A program made the position numbers and the translations under genes. A DNA stretch of 64,000 nt, from the NCBI GenBank assembly GCA_039796575.1, contig JBDKJP010000078.1, positions 1 to 64,000 on the forward strand, in the 5' to 3' direction. Under the pieces are notes generated by a model. That model saw only the letters and a program-made list of their open reading frames with translations. It was not told the DNA's origin and ran no database searches. The stretch's first letter is position 1. The number at the start of each line of letters is the position of its first letter. This DNA is from UBA668 sp039796575 (GTDB lineage Bacteria > Actinomycetota > Acidimicrobiia > Acidimicrobiales > Ilumatobacteraceae). Of the stretch, positions 33,982-42,346 are shown piece after piece.

Positions 33982-33997
33982 TGTGACATGCGTCACC
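33982..33997. promoter_or_regulatory. CRP-family-like binding site upstream of giant gene B
   Basis: TGTGACATGCGTCACC differs from the gene A site at two positions and is centred at the same distance (about 281 nt) from the start. A Crp-family gene lies 2 kb away at 36064. Confidence 0.5.
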
Positions 33998-34037
33998 AAA
34001 CCTCATCGAGGCTGACGCGTCACCCCTGGTCAGCGCA

Positions 34038-34676
34038 TCAGGAGCCGCTGTTGGACGGCATGTTGCGCATCGCCCACACCGCCGCCTGCGTGCGGTCGGT
34101 GACGCCGAGCCGCTGGAACAGGCGGCTGCAGTGCGTCTTCACGGTCTTCTCGCTGATGCCCAGTGCGCGGGCGATCTGCTGGTTCGTGTGCCCGTCGACG
34201 ATGAGCTGGAGGATCTCGAGCTCGCGCGGCGTGAGCGACGACGGCGACACCATGCTCATCGTGCTGCTGCCGCGCAGCAGCCCTGCCGCGACCGACGGGC
34301 TGAGCGGCGCACCGCCCTGGACGGCCGCACGGATGCCCGCGACGAGCACCTCCGGCTCGACGTCCTTCACCAGGTAGCCGGACGCGCCGGCACCGAGTGC
34401 CGCCGACACCTGCCGCGGCTCCTGGAACGTGGTCAGCACCACCACATGGGTGTCGGGGTACTGCTGCTTCACCGCGGCCGTGGCCTCGATGCCGTCCATG
34501 TTCGGCATCGACAGGTCCATCAGCACCACGTCGGGGCGCAGCTCACCCACCGCCTCGACCGCCTCGAGGCCGTCGGAGGCCGTCCCGACGACCTCGAGGT
34601 CGTCGAAGGAGCCCAGCAACTGGGAGAGGCCGGCACGCACCATGGCATGGTCGTCAGCAATCACGATTCGGATCAT
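34038..34676 (-). CDS. NarL/FixJ-type two-component response regulator
   Basis: The 212-residue regulator has a receiver domain (residues 1-120) with acidic pocket D8-D9, phospho-acceptor D54 in LMDLSMP and the conserved Lys in YLVKDVEPE. A LuxR-type helix-turn-helix follows (about 148-205; LTPRELEILQLIVDGHTNQQ, then KTVKTHCSRLFQRL). It overlaps the histidine kinase gene by 4 nt, so the two are a cognate pair made from one mRNA. It lies directly upstream of giant gene B on the same strand, and the palindrome before B is a candidate target. The signal is unknown. Confidence 0.93.
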   Translation of the reverse strand: MIRIVIADDHAMVRAGLSQLLGSFDDLEVVGTASDGLEAVEAVGELRPDVVLMDLSMPNMDGIEATAAVKQQYPDTHVVVLTTFQEPRQVSAALGAGASGYLVKDVEPEVLVAGIRAAVQGGAPLSPSVAAGLLRGSSTMSMVSPSSLTPRELEILQLIVDGHTNQQIARALGISEKTVKTHCSRLFQRLGVTDRTQAAVWAMRNMPSNSGS

Positions 34677-36025
34677 CGTTGTCCCATCAGTTCGAGTCGC
34701 AGGTTAGTACCGACGCCAGGGGTGGAATCGATCGTGAGGTCGGCGCCCACGTCGTTCGCGAGGTCGTAGAGCAACTGCAGCCCGAGGTGGCCCTCGCTGC
34801 GGCTGGAGTCGGCGTTGGCCGCGGTGAACCCGCGACCGTCGTCGTTGACCTGCAGCACGAGGCGTCCGAGGCGCTGTTGTTCGAGTCGTACGAGCACGTG
34901 GGATGCATCGGCATGCGTGGCCACGTTCCGTAGTGCTTCTCGGGTGACCCTGAGGAACAGCAGACCGTCCATCGGGGCCAGTTCGACGTCGTCGATGTCG
35001 AGCGTGACGTCGACGCCACTGCTCTCCAACGCCTGCACCAGGTCGGCGAGCCCCGCGTCCCACCCCTCGGGCGGCACCTCCACCGGGTAGATGGAGTTGA
35101 GGATGGAGCGCAGGCTGCGGATGACCGTGCGGGTGGACCCCGCGATGTCGTGCAGCGTGTCGTCGAGCGGGGACGGTGCCGTGTCGGCCTTCGCCTCGAT
35201 GGTGTAGGAGATGCCGATCAGGTCCTGGACGGCACCGTCGTGGACGGCCGCGGAGATGCGGCGGCGCTCGGCGTCGGAGGCGGTGATGACGCGCTCGAGC
35301 AGTCGTTCACGCTCCCGGGTGGCACGGCTGAGCCGACGGGCCAACAACAGCGCCAACGGGACCTGGGCCAGCGTGAGCAGGCCGAGGCCGAGGATGAGCA
35401 GCGGCATGAACCGTTGGCGCAACGAATGGGCGCGGTCGGTGACCAGGTCGTACGGGAAGTACACCTCGACCAGCACCCGATGGTTGCCCTCGGTCATGGC
35501 CGCGCCGAAGTACACCTCGACGGCCTTGGTCTGTCCCTGGGCCACCTCGAGCGCGTTCTCGTCCTTGCTGAGGTCGCTCACCTCGGCGGTCGCGCCGAGC
35601 GTCTCGAACAGTTCGGTCTCCTCCGCGCCCAGCGGGTACACCTGCCCGATGAGCTCGGGGTCGTCGCTCCACAGCACGACGCTCTGTTCCGACCAGATCT
35701 TGAGGCGCGACATCTGCACGGTGCGGTTGAGCGTGTCGGACGCCGCGTCGAGGTCGGCCAGCGCCGCGGGGTCCTGCTCGAGCAGCTCGGGGACCAGGAA
35801 CGGTGCCAGCGCCACACGTGCGGTGACCTCGCCGGCGTCCGCGGCTTCGCGGAGCGCCTCGCTCTCGGCCGCACGGTCGGTGGCGTAGAACAGGCCGATG
35901 GCGATGGCGACGAACGCCAACAACGACCCGATGATCGACACGACCACCGCGACGGTGAGACCCCGCTGACGGCTGTGCACCTTGGGCTCGACCGCCGTCG
36001 CAGGCTGCTCGCTCAGCAACTCCAC
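34673..36025 (-). CDS. Membrane sensor histidine kinase, HisKA_3 (NarX/DesK-like)
   Basis: The 450-residue kinase has a TM helix near residues 23-47 (VAVVVSIIGSLLAFVAIAIG), an extracytoplasmic sensor region of about 150 residues and a second TM segment near 205-230. The HisKA_3 dimerisation helix carries the phospho-His in RRRISAAVHDGAVQDL. An HATPase domain follows (REALRNVATHA N-box, NDDGRGF G-box). The GTG start at 36025 is preceded by TAGAGT 6 nt away, a leaderless promoter. It is co-transcribed with the response regulator and divergent from the Crp gene. Confidence 0.92.
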   Translation of the reverse strand: MELLSEQPATAVEPKVHSRQRGLTVAVVVSIIGSLLAFVAIAIGLFYATDRAAESEALREAADAGEVTARVALAPFLVPELLEQDPAALADLDAASDTLNRTVQMSRLKIWSEQSVVLWSDDPELIGQVYPLGAEETELFETLGATAEVSDLSKDENALEVAQGQTKAVEVYFGAAMTEGNHRVLVEVYFPYDLVTDRAHSLRQRFMPLLILGLGLLTLAQVPLALLLARRLSRATRERERLLERVITASDAERRRISAAVHDGAVQDLIGISYTIEAKADTAPSPLDDTLHDIAGSTRTVIRSLRSILNSIYPVEVPPEGWDAGLADLVQALESSGVDVTLDIDDVELAPMDGLLFLRVTREALRNVATHADASHVLVRLEQQRLGRLVLQVNDDGRGFTAANADSSRSEGHLGLQLLYDLANDVGADLTIDSTPGVGTNLRLELMGQR

Positions 36026-36031
36026 GCAGGG

Positions 36032-36056
36032 ACTCTAGGCCGGATTTCGCTATGTT
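36032..36056. promoter_or_regulatory. Overlapping divergent leaderless promoters (kinase / Crp)
   Basis: On the minus strand TAGAGT (36032-36037) lies 6 nt before GTG 36025. On the plus strand TATGTT (36051-36056) lies 7 nt before ATG 36064. Only 38 nt separate the two start codons, so the -35 regions overlap the opposite transcripts and the promoters should interfere. Confidence 0.6.
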
Positions 36057-36063
36057 GCCGGTG

Positions 36064-36765
36064 ATGACGGGGGATTCCAGGGACACCGAGGCCGTGCTGC
36101 GGGCCACGCCACTGCTCGGCGCGGCGAGCGCCGCCACCGTGGCGAAGCTCGCCGCCGACTCTCGGCGCCGCACGCTCACCCGCGACCAGATCCTGTTCCT
36201 CGCCGGCAGCCGCGCCACCAGCGTGTTCGCGGTGGCGAGCGGCAGCCTGCGCGTGTTCGCCTCGGGGGCCGGCGGTGCCGAGCCCACGCTCGCGCTCCTC
36301 GGCCCCGGCGACCTCGTCGGCGAGCTCGGGGTCATCGACGACGTGCCCCGTTCCACGTCGGTCGGCGCGCTGCAGCGCTCCGAGGTGGTCGAGGTGCCGG
36401 CGCGCACGTTCCTGGCCGCCTACGAGCACGACCCGGCCATCGCCCGCCGCCTCGTGTCGCTGCTCTCGGGGCGGATGCGGTCGATCAACGACGGGTTCAC
36501 CGACCTGGCGTCGCTCGACCTCGGGGGCCGCCTGGCGAAGTTCGTGCTCGCCGAGGCCGAACGCCGCAACGCCGACGTCGTGCGGTTGTCGCTCACGCAG
36601 GCACAGCTCGGGCAACTGCTCGGCGGTGCCCGCCAGACCGTGAACCAGGTGATGCAGGGCCTCGAGCGCGCCGGCCTGGTGCAGGTCGAGGGCCGAACGG
36701 TGCGCGTCCTCGACCGCGAAGGCCTCCGCGTCCGGTCCCTCACCCCCGGCGGAAAATTCGCCTAG
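36064..36765 (+). CDS. Crp/Fnr-family transcriptional regulator
   Basis: A 233-residue regulator with an N-terminal cyclic-nucleotide-binding-type barrel. GELGVIDDVPRSTSVGAL fits the phosphate-binding cassette, with Glu and Arg in the expected places. A long dimer helix and a C-terminal winged helix follow (LTQAQLGQLLGGARQTVNQV). No Cys cluster is present, so it is Crp-like rather than FNR-like. ATG 36064 is used because an earlier ATG (36052) lies inside the -10 box. CRP-like sites upstream of both giant genes are possible targets. The effector is likely cAMP but untested. Confidence 0.9.
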   Translation: MTGDSRDTEAVLRATPLLGAASAATVAKLAADSRRRTLTRDQILFLAGSRATSVFAVASGSLRVFASGAGGAEPTLALLGPGDLVGELGVIDDVPRSTSVGALQRSEVVEVPARTFLAAYEHDPAIARRLVSLLSGRMRSINDGFTDLASLDLGGRLAKFVLAEAERRNADVVRLSLTQAQLGQLLGGARQTVNQVMQGLERAGLVQVEGRTVRVLDREGLRVRSLTPGGKFA

Positions 36766-36781
36766 GAACTCCTCGGAAGTG

Positions 36782-36911
36782 TCAGCCATCTGACATCTCG
36801 CGACGAGCAGAACGTGCACACTGACCACACGCCGGTCCGATCACCCTCCTGGAGGTCGGGCGGCACCATGTCGTCAGAGGGGCATCGATCGCGCGGGTCG
36901 GTGCCCCTCTG
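36782..36911. other. Intergenic inverted repeats after the Crp gene
   Basis: TGTCAGCCATCTGACA (36782-36797) is a 6-bp-arm palindrome just past the Crp stop. CAGAGGGGCA (36875-36884) can pair with TGCCCCTCTG (36902-36911) in a 10-bp stem with a 17-nt loop. The first may be an operator and the second a terminator. No convincing gene lies in 36766-36973. Confidence 0.4.
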
Positions 36912-36936
36912 TCGCGTCCCGGACGGTGTGGCCCGG

Positions 36937-36965
36937 TTGACAGTCACCGCGGCCGGCGACAGCAT
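36937..36965 (+). promoter_or_regulatory. Promoter of the GNAT gene (TTGACA-N17-CAGCAT)
   Basis: A consensus -35 TTGACA (36937-36942), 17-nt spacer and CAGCAT (36960-36965) lie 8 nt before ATG 36974. This is the most canonical -35 box in the window and implies a leaderless transcript. Confidence 0.6.
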
Positions 36966-36973
36966 GCACGGCG

Positions 36974-37585
36974 ATGCGAGCACCCGACGGCAGCCCGGTG
37001 ACCGTGCGCTGGGCCCGGCCCGACGACCGTGCTGCCATCGGGGAGATCTGCCGACGCACCGGCGACGCCGGCGCCGATGCGACCGGCACGCTGGTGCACG
37101 GTGAGCTGTACGGCCTGCTGTGGGCCGAGCAGTACCTGGTGTTCGAGCCGTCGTTCGCACTGGTGGCCGATCTGGAGGGCGTGGCGCACGGGTACGTGCT
37201 GGCCGCGCCCGACACCGTGGCGCTCGAGGCACGGCTCGAGGAGGAGTGGTGGCCGACGTTGCGCGACCGCTATCCCCTGCCGGGCGCCGGCACCGCGGTC
37301 GACCGCCGGCTCGTCGCGTACCTCCACCGTCCGCCGCGCACGCCGGCGGCCGTGACCGACCGGTACCCGGCGCACCTCCACATCGACCTGCTCCCCGAAC
37401 TGCAGGGCCTCGGCCTCGGTCGGCAGATGATCGGCGCGATCGAACAGCGCCTCAGGGCTGCGGGCTGCGCCGGGTTGCACCTCGGGGTCGACCCGCGCAA
37501 CGAGCACGCGATCGGGTTCTACGAGCACCTCGGCTACACGCCGCACCGCGCCGACGGCACCGTGCTGTTCACCAAGCGACTGTGA
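36974..37585 (+). CDS. GNAT-family N-acetyltransferase
   Basis: The 203-residue protein has N-terminal strand/helix VTVRWARPDDRAAIGEICRR. The acetyl-CoA-binding motif A lies near 138-160 (IDLLPELQGLGLGRQMIGAI, the QGxGxG-type loop) and a motif B end is LGVDPRNEHAIGFYEHLGY. Its 60-residue central insert (LEEEWWPTLRDRYP) is longer than in small GNATs and resembles members related to the acetyltransferase domain of O-GlcNAcase-like proteins. It acetylates an amine on an unknown substrate, in the cytoplasm. Confidence 0.85.
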   Translation: MRAPDGSPVTVRWARPDDRAAIGEICRRTGDAGADATGTLVHGELYGLLWAEQYLVFEPSFALVADLEGVAHGYVLAAPDTVALEARLEEEWWPTLRDRYPLPGAGTAVDRRLVAYLHRPPRTPAAVTDRYPAHLHIDLLPELQGLGLGRQMIGAIEQRLRAAGCAGLHLGVDPRNEHAIGFYEHLGYTPHRADGTVLFTKRL

Positions 37586-37605
37586 CGGTGTGGGAGACTT
37601 CCCAC

Positions 37606-37791
37606 GTGCGCATCTTCATCTGGCTGGGAGCCGTCATCGTCCTCGGCGTCATCTCGTCGTTCATCGCCTGGGGCGTGGAGTACGCCACCGATTCGATCTT
37701 CTGGATGCTCCTCGTGGGCGGCGTGGTGTTCATCGCCGGCCTGGTGGTCATCGTGAAGCTGTTCCTGCGCCAGGACGACCTCGACTACTGA
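37606..37791 (+). CDS. Small two-helix membrane protein
   Basis: The 61-residue protein has two hydrophobic segments (VRIFIWLGAVIVLGVISSFI and ILFWMLLVGGVVFIAGLVV-like residues 28-50) and a charged C-terminus (LRQDDLDY). The GTG at 37606 follows a GAGACT -10-like box 6 nt away. I do not recognise a family. It ends 7 nt before the convergent sulfatase stop. Confidence 0.65.
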   Translation: MRIFIWLGAVIVLGVISSFIAWGVEYATDSIFWMLLVGGVVFIAGLVVIVKLFLRQDDLDY

Positions 37792-37797
37792 CGCGGT

Positions 37798-39387
37798 CTA
37801 CTGCTGCTGCGGCGGCTGGCCGCTCAGCGCCGGACGCTCGAGCACCCATGCGTGCAGGTCGTCGCCGATCTCGGCCGTGATGAGCGCCTCGAGCTTCGCC
37901 CGGTACTCCTCGACGAGTGCCCGGTGCTCGGGCTGCGCGGCGAGGTTCAACGTCTCCAGCGGGTCGGTCACCCGGTCGTACAGCACGACGTCGTTGTGCT
38001 CGAACAGCTCGTCGACGTTCGCCGGACGGTTCGGGTGCAGCGGGGCGAAGTACCGACCGAACGTGTAACGCGCATCGGTGTAGCCACGCAGGAAGCCGCG
38101 CTTGGTGCAGTCGGGGCGCAGGCGGCCGGTGGCGAGCTGCTCCATCACGTCGGCGTCACCGAAGTGGCGCCAGTAGTCGGCGTCGAGCGTGGTGATGGTC
38201 TCGACCGCGGTGAGCACACCGTCGCGGACCGCGCCGCCTTCGAGCACCGGGCCGAGCGAATGGCCGAGGAGCTCGGGGTGGTCGGCGGCGATGGCCGCAC
38301 GATCGACGCCGGCGAACTCCAGCAGCGTCGGCGCGAGGTCGACCGCGGAGGCGAACGACTCGGTGGTGGCGCCACCGGCGACGTCGGGGTGGCAGACGAT
38401 GAACGGCACGTGGAAGTTCTCGTCGTAGACCAGGTTGCCCTTCTGGCGCAGGCCGTGCGACCCGACGAGGTCGCCGTGGTCGGCGGTGAAGACGATGACC
38501 GTGTTGTCGGCCTCGCCCGACGCCTCGAGCGCGTCGAGCACCATCTCGATGCTGCGGTCCACGTCGCGGATGCAGTTGAGGTAGAAGTTCATGCCCTCGC
38601 GCCAGTGGTGCTCGCCCTCGACCACGCCGAACGACACGTTCATCGCTTCCGCGTACTCGCGCACTGCGGGCGCGGCGCCCGAGAGGTCGTCGTGCAGGCT
38701 GGCGGGCAGCGGTACGTCCCACTGCTGGCGGTAGACCGGGATGTCGGCAGGCGGACGGGTGGCGACTGCGTGCGACAGCGCGGGCGGCATCTGCACCGAC
38801 GAACGGCTGCCGTAGTCGAAGCTCATGATGTCGTGCGGGTTGACGAAGTTCACGGTGAGGAACCACGGCTGGTCGGCGTCGAGCTGGGGTGCGCGGTTGC
38901 GCAGCCAGCCGGCGGCCTGGCCGGCGATCACCGGGTCGACCTGCAGACCGGCCCATGCGCCACCGTCGATGTCGCCCCAGTCGTTCCAGTCGGAGAAGCC
39001 GTACGGCTCGAGCGCATCGACGAACGACGCCGGGGTGGCCGGGTTCGCCGGATCGGCGTAGAGGTTCGACAGGTGCCACTTGCCCTGGTAGCTGCAGTAG
39101 TACCCCTGCGCACGCAGCAGGGAGCCGAGCGTGCCGATCTCGGGGTTCAACGGGCGGATCCACGGCATGTTGTCGTTGTCGTAGACCTCGGTGTTCGGCA
39201 TGTGCCGACCGGTGTAGATGACGGACCGCGATGAACTGCACATCGCCGACGCTGCGTAGTAGTTGGTGAACGTGGTGCCGCGGGCGGCCAGGCGCTCGCG
39301 AGCGGGCAGCGTGTAGCCGGCGGGCCGGGGGATGTTCGCTCGCTCCTCGTCGGTGGTGATGAGCAGGATGTTCGGGCGACGTGTCAT
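37798..39387 (-). CDS. Sulfatase (alkaline-phosphatase superfamily) with CSSSR active-site motif
   Basis: The 529-residue type I sulfatase-fold protein begins NILLITTDEERANIPRPAGY, with metal-binding Asp residues. The active-site Cys is in AMCSSSRSVIYTGR. The canonical formylglycine signal is CxPxR (or CxAxR); here the third position is Ser, which may affect maturation. Other motifs are GKWHLS and FTADHGDLVGSHGL with the metal-binding DH. ATG 39387 follows the ribosome site AGGAG. No signal peptide is evident. The substrate is a sulfate ester or phosph(on)ate; a choline-sulfate-type compound would fit the window but is not shown. Confidence 0.85.
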   Translation of the reverse strand: MTRRPNILLITTDEERANIPRPAGYTLPARERLAARGTTFTNYYAASAMCSSSRSVIYTGRHMPNTEVYDNDNMPWIRPLNPEIGTLGSLLRAQGYYCSYQGKWHLSNLYADPANPATPASFVDALEPYGFSDWNDWGDIDGGAWAGLQVDPVIAGQAAGWLRNRAPQLDADQPWFLTVNFVNPHDIMSFDYGSRSSVQMPPALSHAVATRPPADIPVYRQQWDVPLPASLHDDLSGAAPAVREYAEAMNVSFGVVEGEHHWREGMNFYLNCIRDVDRSIEMVLDALEASGEADNTVIVFTADHGDLVGSHGLRQKGNLVYDENFHVPFIVCHPDVAGGATTESFASAVDLAPTLLEFAGVDRAAIAADHPELLGHSLGPVLEGGAVRDGVLTAVETITTLDADYWRHFGDADVMEQLATGRLRPDCTKRGFLRGYTDARYTFGRYFAPLHPNRPANVDELFEHNDVVLYDRVTDPLETLNLAAQPEHRALVEEYRAKLEALITAEIGDDLHAWVLERPALSGQPPQQQ

Positions 39388-39434
39388 GTGGGTCTCCTGG
39401 GCCGGCGGTCGGTGATCGCCGACCGTAGTCCCAT

Positions 39435-39455
39435 CGTGTCGACCGACTGGACACG
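39435..39455. promoter_or_regulatory. Inverted repeat CGTGTC-N9-GACACG upstream of the sulfatase
   Basis: The 6-bp arms lie about 50 nt upstream of the sulfatase ATG. They sit just before a minus-strand TACGGT -10-like box near 39421-39426, which would give a short leader. This is a candidate operator. Confidence 0.35.
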
Positions 39456-39489
39456 CCACCACACCCGGTTCGGGTGAAGCCGTGTCGGG

Positions 39490-42105
39490 CTACGGTTGCT
39501 CGGGCAGCAGGCCGAGGCCGCGAGCGATGTCGACGGCATCGGCCCTCGACGAGGCGCCGAGCTTGCGGTACACGGCCTTCAGATTCGTCTTCACCGTGTT
39601 CACGGAGAGGTACAGCCGCTCCCCCATCGCCGCGTTCGACAGATGCGTGGGCAGCAGCGCGAGCAGTTCTCGCTCGCGTGGGGTGAGCTGTTCGACGAGC
39701 GACGGCAAACGCGTCGGTGCCGGCCCGGTCGCTCGACCGAGGTGGGGCAGGAACTCCCGCTGCTCGACCGACAGGCCACGCGCCGCCGGCGCCAGCTCGG
39801 CGGCGCGGTCGAGGAACGGCGAGCGCAGGCCCAGCGGCATCGCGAGCTCGACGGCGGCAGTGAACGCTCGTTCGGCCTCGGGACCTGCCGTGGCGACGGC
39901 GCGCAGCACCGATGCCACCACCCGGTCGCGCGGTGTTCCTGCGTCGGCCGCGATCAGGAGCTCGGGTACATCGGCGTAGTGACGTCGTGCCACCGCCACC
40001 TCGGCAGCGGCGATGGCGCGCGCTGCGGCGCCCTCCACGGCGTCGGCCGCCGCGGCGGCCTCGTCGAGCCGTCCCGACGCGGCGAGCGCCCGGACGCGGA
40101 GCGGCACGAGCAGGTGGTCGAGCGGCGACGGCGACGAGTGGCCGCATCGAGCACACAGGTCGTCGATCGCTGCCGCCGTGGCCGCCCAACCGTGCTGCTG
40201 CGCGTGCAGTTCCACGGTGAGCGCCGCAGCGTGCGCCCGCGAGTACGGGTAGTCGACCGCATCGACCACGTCGAGCAGGTCGTCGAGCCACACGGCAGCG
40301 TCGTCGGTGCGGCCCTGGCCGAGCACGGCGGCGGTGCCGGCGAACACGGCCTCGAAGATGGCCGGGTTGGTGCGCAGACCGAAGCGACGTGCGGCGTCGA
40401 GCGACACGGCCGCCGAGTGCTCGGCGGCGAGCACCTCGCCCCGGGCCACGTGCAGCCGGGCACGCATTGCCGGCACGGTCACGCGGATCGCCAACTCGTC
40501 GGCCTCGCCGCCCTCGGCACGGGCCAGCGCGGCGTCAGCCGCGTCGAGGTCGCCCTGGAGCATCGCCGTGCGCGCGACCACCACTTCGAAGCGGTGCTCG
40601 AACGGGCTCGCCTCCGACTGCACGGTGGCCCGCCGCCCGGCGTCCACCGCTGCCGCCGCCTGTTCCCGGTCGCCGCGCGCCACGGCCACCGCCAAGCGCC
40701 GCATCGGTGCCCGGCGATCGCCGGGCGGGCACAGCGGCTCGGCACGGTCGATCCAGGCCTCCGCCATCTCCAGCCGGCCGGCGGTGAAGTTCGCGAACGC
40801 GAGGTCGAGCATCAGGTCGGGGTCATCGAGCTCGAGGTCGTCGGGCAACTGTTCCATCCATCGACGGAACTCGCGGCACAGGCCGAGGTCGGACCACTTC
40901 AGCGCCGGACGGATCACCAGGTCGAACGCACCGTCGAGGTCGCCGATCTCCATCAGGTGACCGAACGCGGCGTCGGTGTGCCCGTCGGCCGCCAGCAGCC
41001 GGGCTGCCTCGGTGTGCAGCCGACGCCACTCCGGCTCGTCGTCGCGGCGCAGCTGTTCGCGCAACAGGGTGCGGAACAGGTGATGGAACCGGAAGTCGGC
41101 CCGCTGGTCGCCCGAGCGCACGATGAACACGTTGCCGTCCTCGAGCGCCCGGATCACGCCGGCCGCATCGGGGCGACCGCTCAGCGCCGCGGCGAGGTCG
41201 GCGTCGAACTCGTCGAGCACCGACACGGCGAGCGCCAGCTGACGCTGCTCGGGGGGCAGCGCGTCGAGCACTTCGCTGACCAGGTAGTCGGCCACCAGCG
41301 CACCGTCGCTCGGCAGGTCGACGACGGCTCGGGCAACGTCGGACGGGTTGGCGAGCGCGGCGAGCTGGAGGCCGGCGACCCATCCCTCCGATCGATCGAC
41401 CAGCGTGGCCAACCCCTGCTCGCCCACGGGCGCGCAACGCAGGGCCTGCAGCAACGCCGTCGTCTGCGAGTCGTCGAAGCGCAGGTCGTCGACCGTCACT
41501 TCCACCAGGCGCTGCTGCAGCCGCCACTTGGCGAGCGGCAGCAGCGGCGCGACCCGCGCGGTGAACACGAACTGGAACGCATCGCCGGCGCGGTCGACGA
41601 GCAGCGCGAGATGGTCGAGCGAGGTTCGATCGCGCAGCAGGTGCAGGTCGTCGAGCACCAGCACCACGTCGCGGTCCACATCGGCGAGCGCATGGATGAG
41701 TGCGTGGAGGAACGGGGTGCCGACGCCGCGTTCGTCGAGCACGCGCTCGGGCTCCGGGCCGATGCCGGCGGCGCCGTCGAGCGCCGCCACGAGGTGCCGC
41801 CAGAAGCACAGCGGATTCGCGTCGAGCGCATCGAGCGAGTACCACGCGACCGCCCGGTCGCTGACGCCGTCGAGCCATTCGCGGACGAGCACCGTCTTGC
41901 CGTACCCGGCGGGTGCGACCACCGCGGCCACCCGAACGCCGGCGCTCAACACCGCCGAACGCTGCGGACGCGACACCAGCGACGGTGGCAGGCGCGGCGG
42001 CTGCAACTTGGTGGCGATGACCGGCGCCGGTGCCACCTCGGGCGGCACGGCCGCATCGTCGTGCCAGGTGGCGAGCGCGAGGTTTCGTTCGACAGTGGGC
42101 TGCAT
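39490..42105 (-). CDS. MalT-like LuxR-family ATP-dependent transcriptional regulator
   Basis: The 871-residue STAND-type regulator has an N-terminal ATPase with Walker A APAGYGKTVLV (about residues 65-75) and Walker B VVLVLDDLHLL. A winged-helix region and an alpha-helical, TPR-like arm (about 430-790) follow, and a C-terminal LuxR helix-turn-helix (LTPRERELLALLPTHLSNAA, VNTVKTNLKAVYRKLG) closes the protein. MalT-type proteins bind an inducer and ATP before activating genes. The sulfatase gene lies next on the same strand (102 nt away), so it is a possible target. ATG 42105 is chosen because upstream frame sequence runs through the tRNA gene. Confidence 0.9.
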   Translation of the reverse strand: MQPTVERNLALATWHDDAAVPPEVAPAPVIATKLQPPRLPPSLVSRPQRSAVLSAGVRVAAVVAPAGYGKTVLVREWLDGVSDRAVAWYSLDALDANPLCFWRHLVAALDGAAGIGPEPERVLDERGVGTPFLHALIHALADVDRDVVLVLDDLHLLRDRTSLDHLALLVDRAGDAFQFVFTARVAPLLPLAKWRLQQRLVEVTVDDLRFDDSQTTALLQALRCAPVGEQGLATLVDRSEGWVAGLQLAALANPSDVARAVVDLPSDGALVADYLVSEVLDALPPEQRQLALAVSVLDEFDADLAAALSGRPDAAGVIRALEDGNVFIVRSGDQRADFRFHHLFRTLLREQLRRDDEPEWRRLHTEAARLLAADGHTDAAFGHLMEIGDLDGAFDLVIRPALKWSDLGLCREFRRWMEQLPDDLELDDPDLMLDLAFANFTAGRLEMAEAWIDRAEPLCPPGDRRAPMRRLAVAVARGDREQAAAAVDAGRRATVQSEASPFEHRFEVVVARTAMLQGDLDAADAALARAEGGEADELAIRVTVPAMRARLHVARGEVLAAEHSAAVSLDAARRFGLRTNPAIFEAVFAGTAAVLGQGRTDDAAVWLDDLLDVVDAVDYPYSRAHAAALTVELHAQQHGWAATAAAIDDLCARCGHSSPSPLDHLLVPLRVRALAASGRLDEAAAAADAVEGAAARAIAAAEVAVARRHYADVPELLIAADAGTPRDRVVASVLRAVATAGPEAERAFTAAVELAMPLGLRSPFLDRAAELAPAARGLSVEQREFLPHLGRATGPAPTRLPSLVEQLTPRERELLALLPTHLSNAAMGERLYLSVNTVKTNLKAVYRKLGASSRADAVDIARGLGLLPEQP

Positions 42106-42185
42106 CGGGGATCGTCCGGGGCCGCCCGATCCGAGGCCGCCACCGTCGCTCAGGCTACCGAGGGCGGCGGTTCCAGCGGGAAACA

Positions 42186-42217
42186 GAAACGCCCCGGCCG
42201 TCAGGCCGGGGCGTTTC
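42186..42217 (-). terminator. Rho-independent terminator downstream of tRNA-Gly
   Basis: GAAACGCCCCGGCC and its complement form a 14-bp stem with loop GTCA, followed on the minus strand by a T-rich run (TTTCTGTTTCCC). It starts 4 nt after the tRNA 3' end. Confidence 0.85.
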
Positions 42218-42221
42218 TCGT

Positions 42222-42297
42222 TGGAGCGGACGACGAGATTCGAACTCGCGACCCTCACCTTGGCAAGGTGATGCTCTACCAGCTGAGCCACGTCCGC
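42222..42297 (-). tRNA. tRNA-Gly (anticodon GCC)
   Basis: The 76-nt gene folds as a complete cloverleaf. The acceptor GCGGACG pairs with CGTCCGC, the D-arm is GCTC..GAGC, and the anticodon stem TCACC/GGTGA has loop TTGCCAA, giving anticodon GCC. The T-loop is TTCGAAT. Discriminator T and an encoded CCA complete the 3' end. It reads glycine GGC/GGU codons, which are heavily used in this GC-rich genome. Confidence 0.95.
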
Positions 42298-42311
42298 ATT
42301 GCGTGGGCAGC

Positions 42312-42341
42312 AATCTAGCGAGGCTGCCCTGCGAATGACAA
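42312..42341 (-). promoter_or_regulatory. Promoter of tRNA-Gly (TTGTCA-N18-TAGATT)
   Basis: On the minus strand TTGTCA (42336-42341) and TAGATT (42312-42317) are spaced 18 nt. They predict a start about 8 nt before the mature tRNA 5' end. Confidence 0.65.
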
Positions 42342-42346
42342 CCAGG

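Larger units (their letters stand above)
33709..34037 (-). promoter_or_regulatory. Upstream control region of giant gene B (no gene)
   Basis: This 329-nt stretch lies between giant gene B and the response-regulator stop. No gene is visible. A tentative minus-strand promoter (TTGACG, 17 nt, TTTGGT at about -53), the palindrome at 33846-33859 and the CRP-like site at 33982-33997 are the notable elements. Parts such as GTGGGACC recur in the gene A upstream region. Confidence 0.55.

Noticed and set aside
36814..37104. A possible 96-residue gene upstream of and overlapping the GNAT gene
   Set aside because: Its composition is random-like, it spans a hairpin and the GNAT promoter, and it has no ribosome site.
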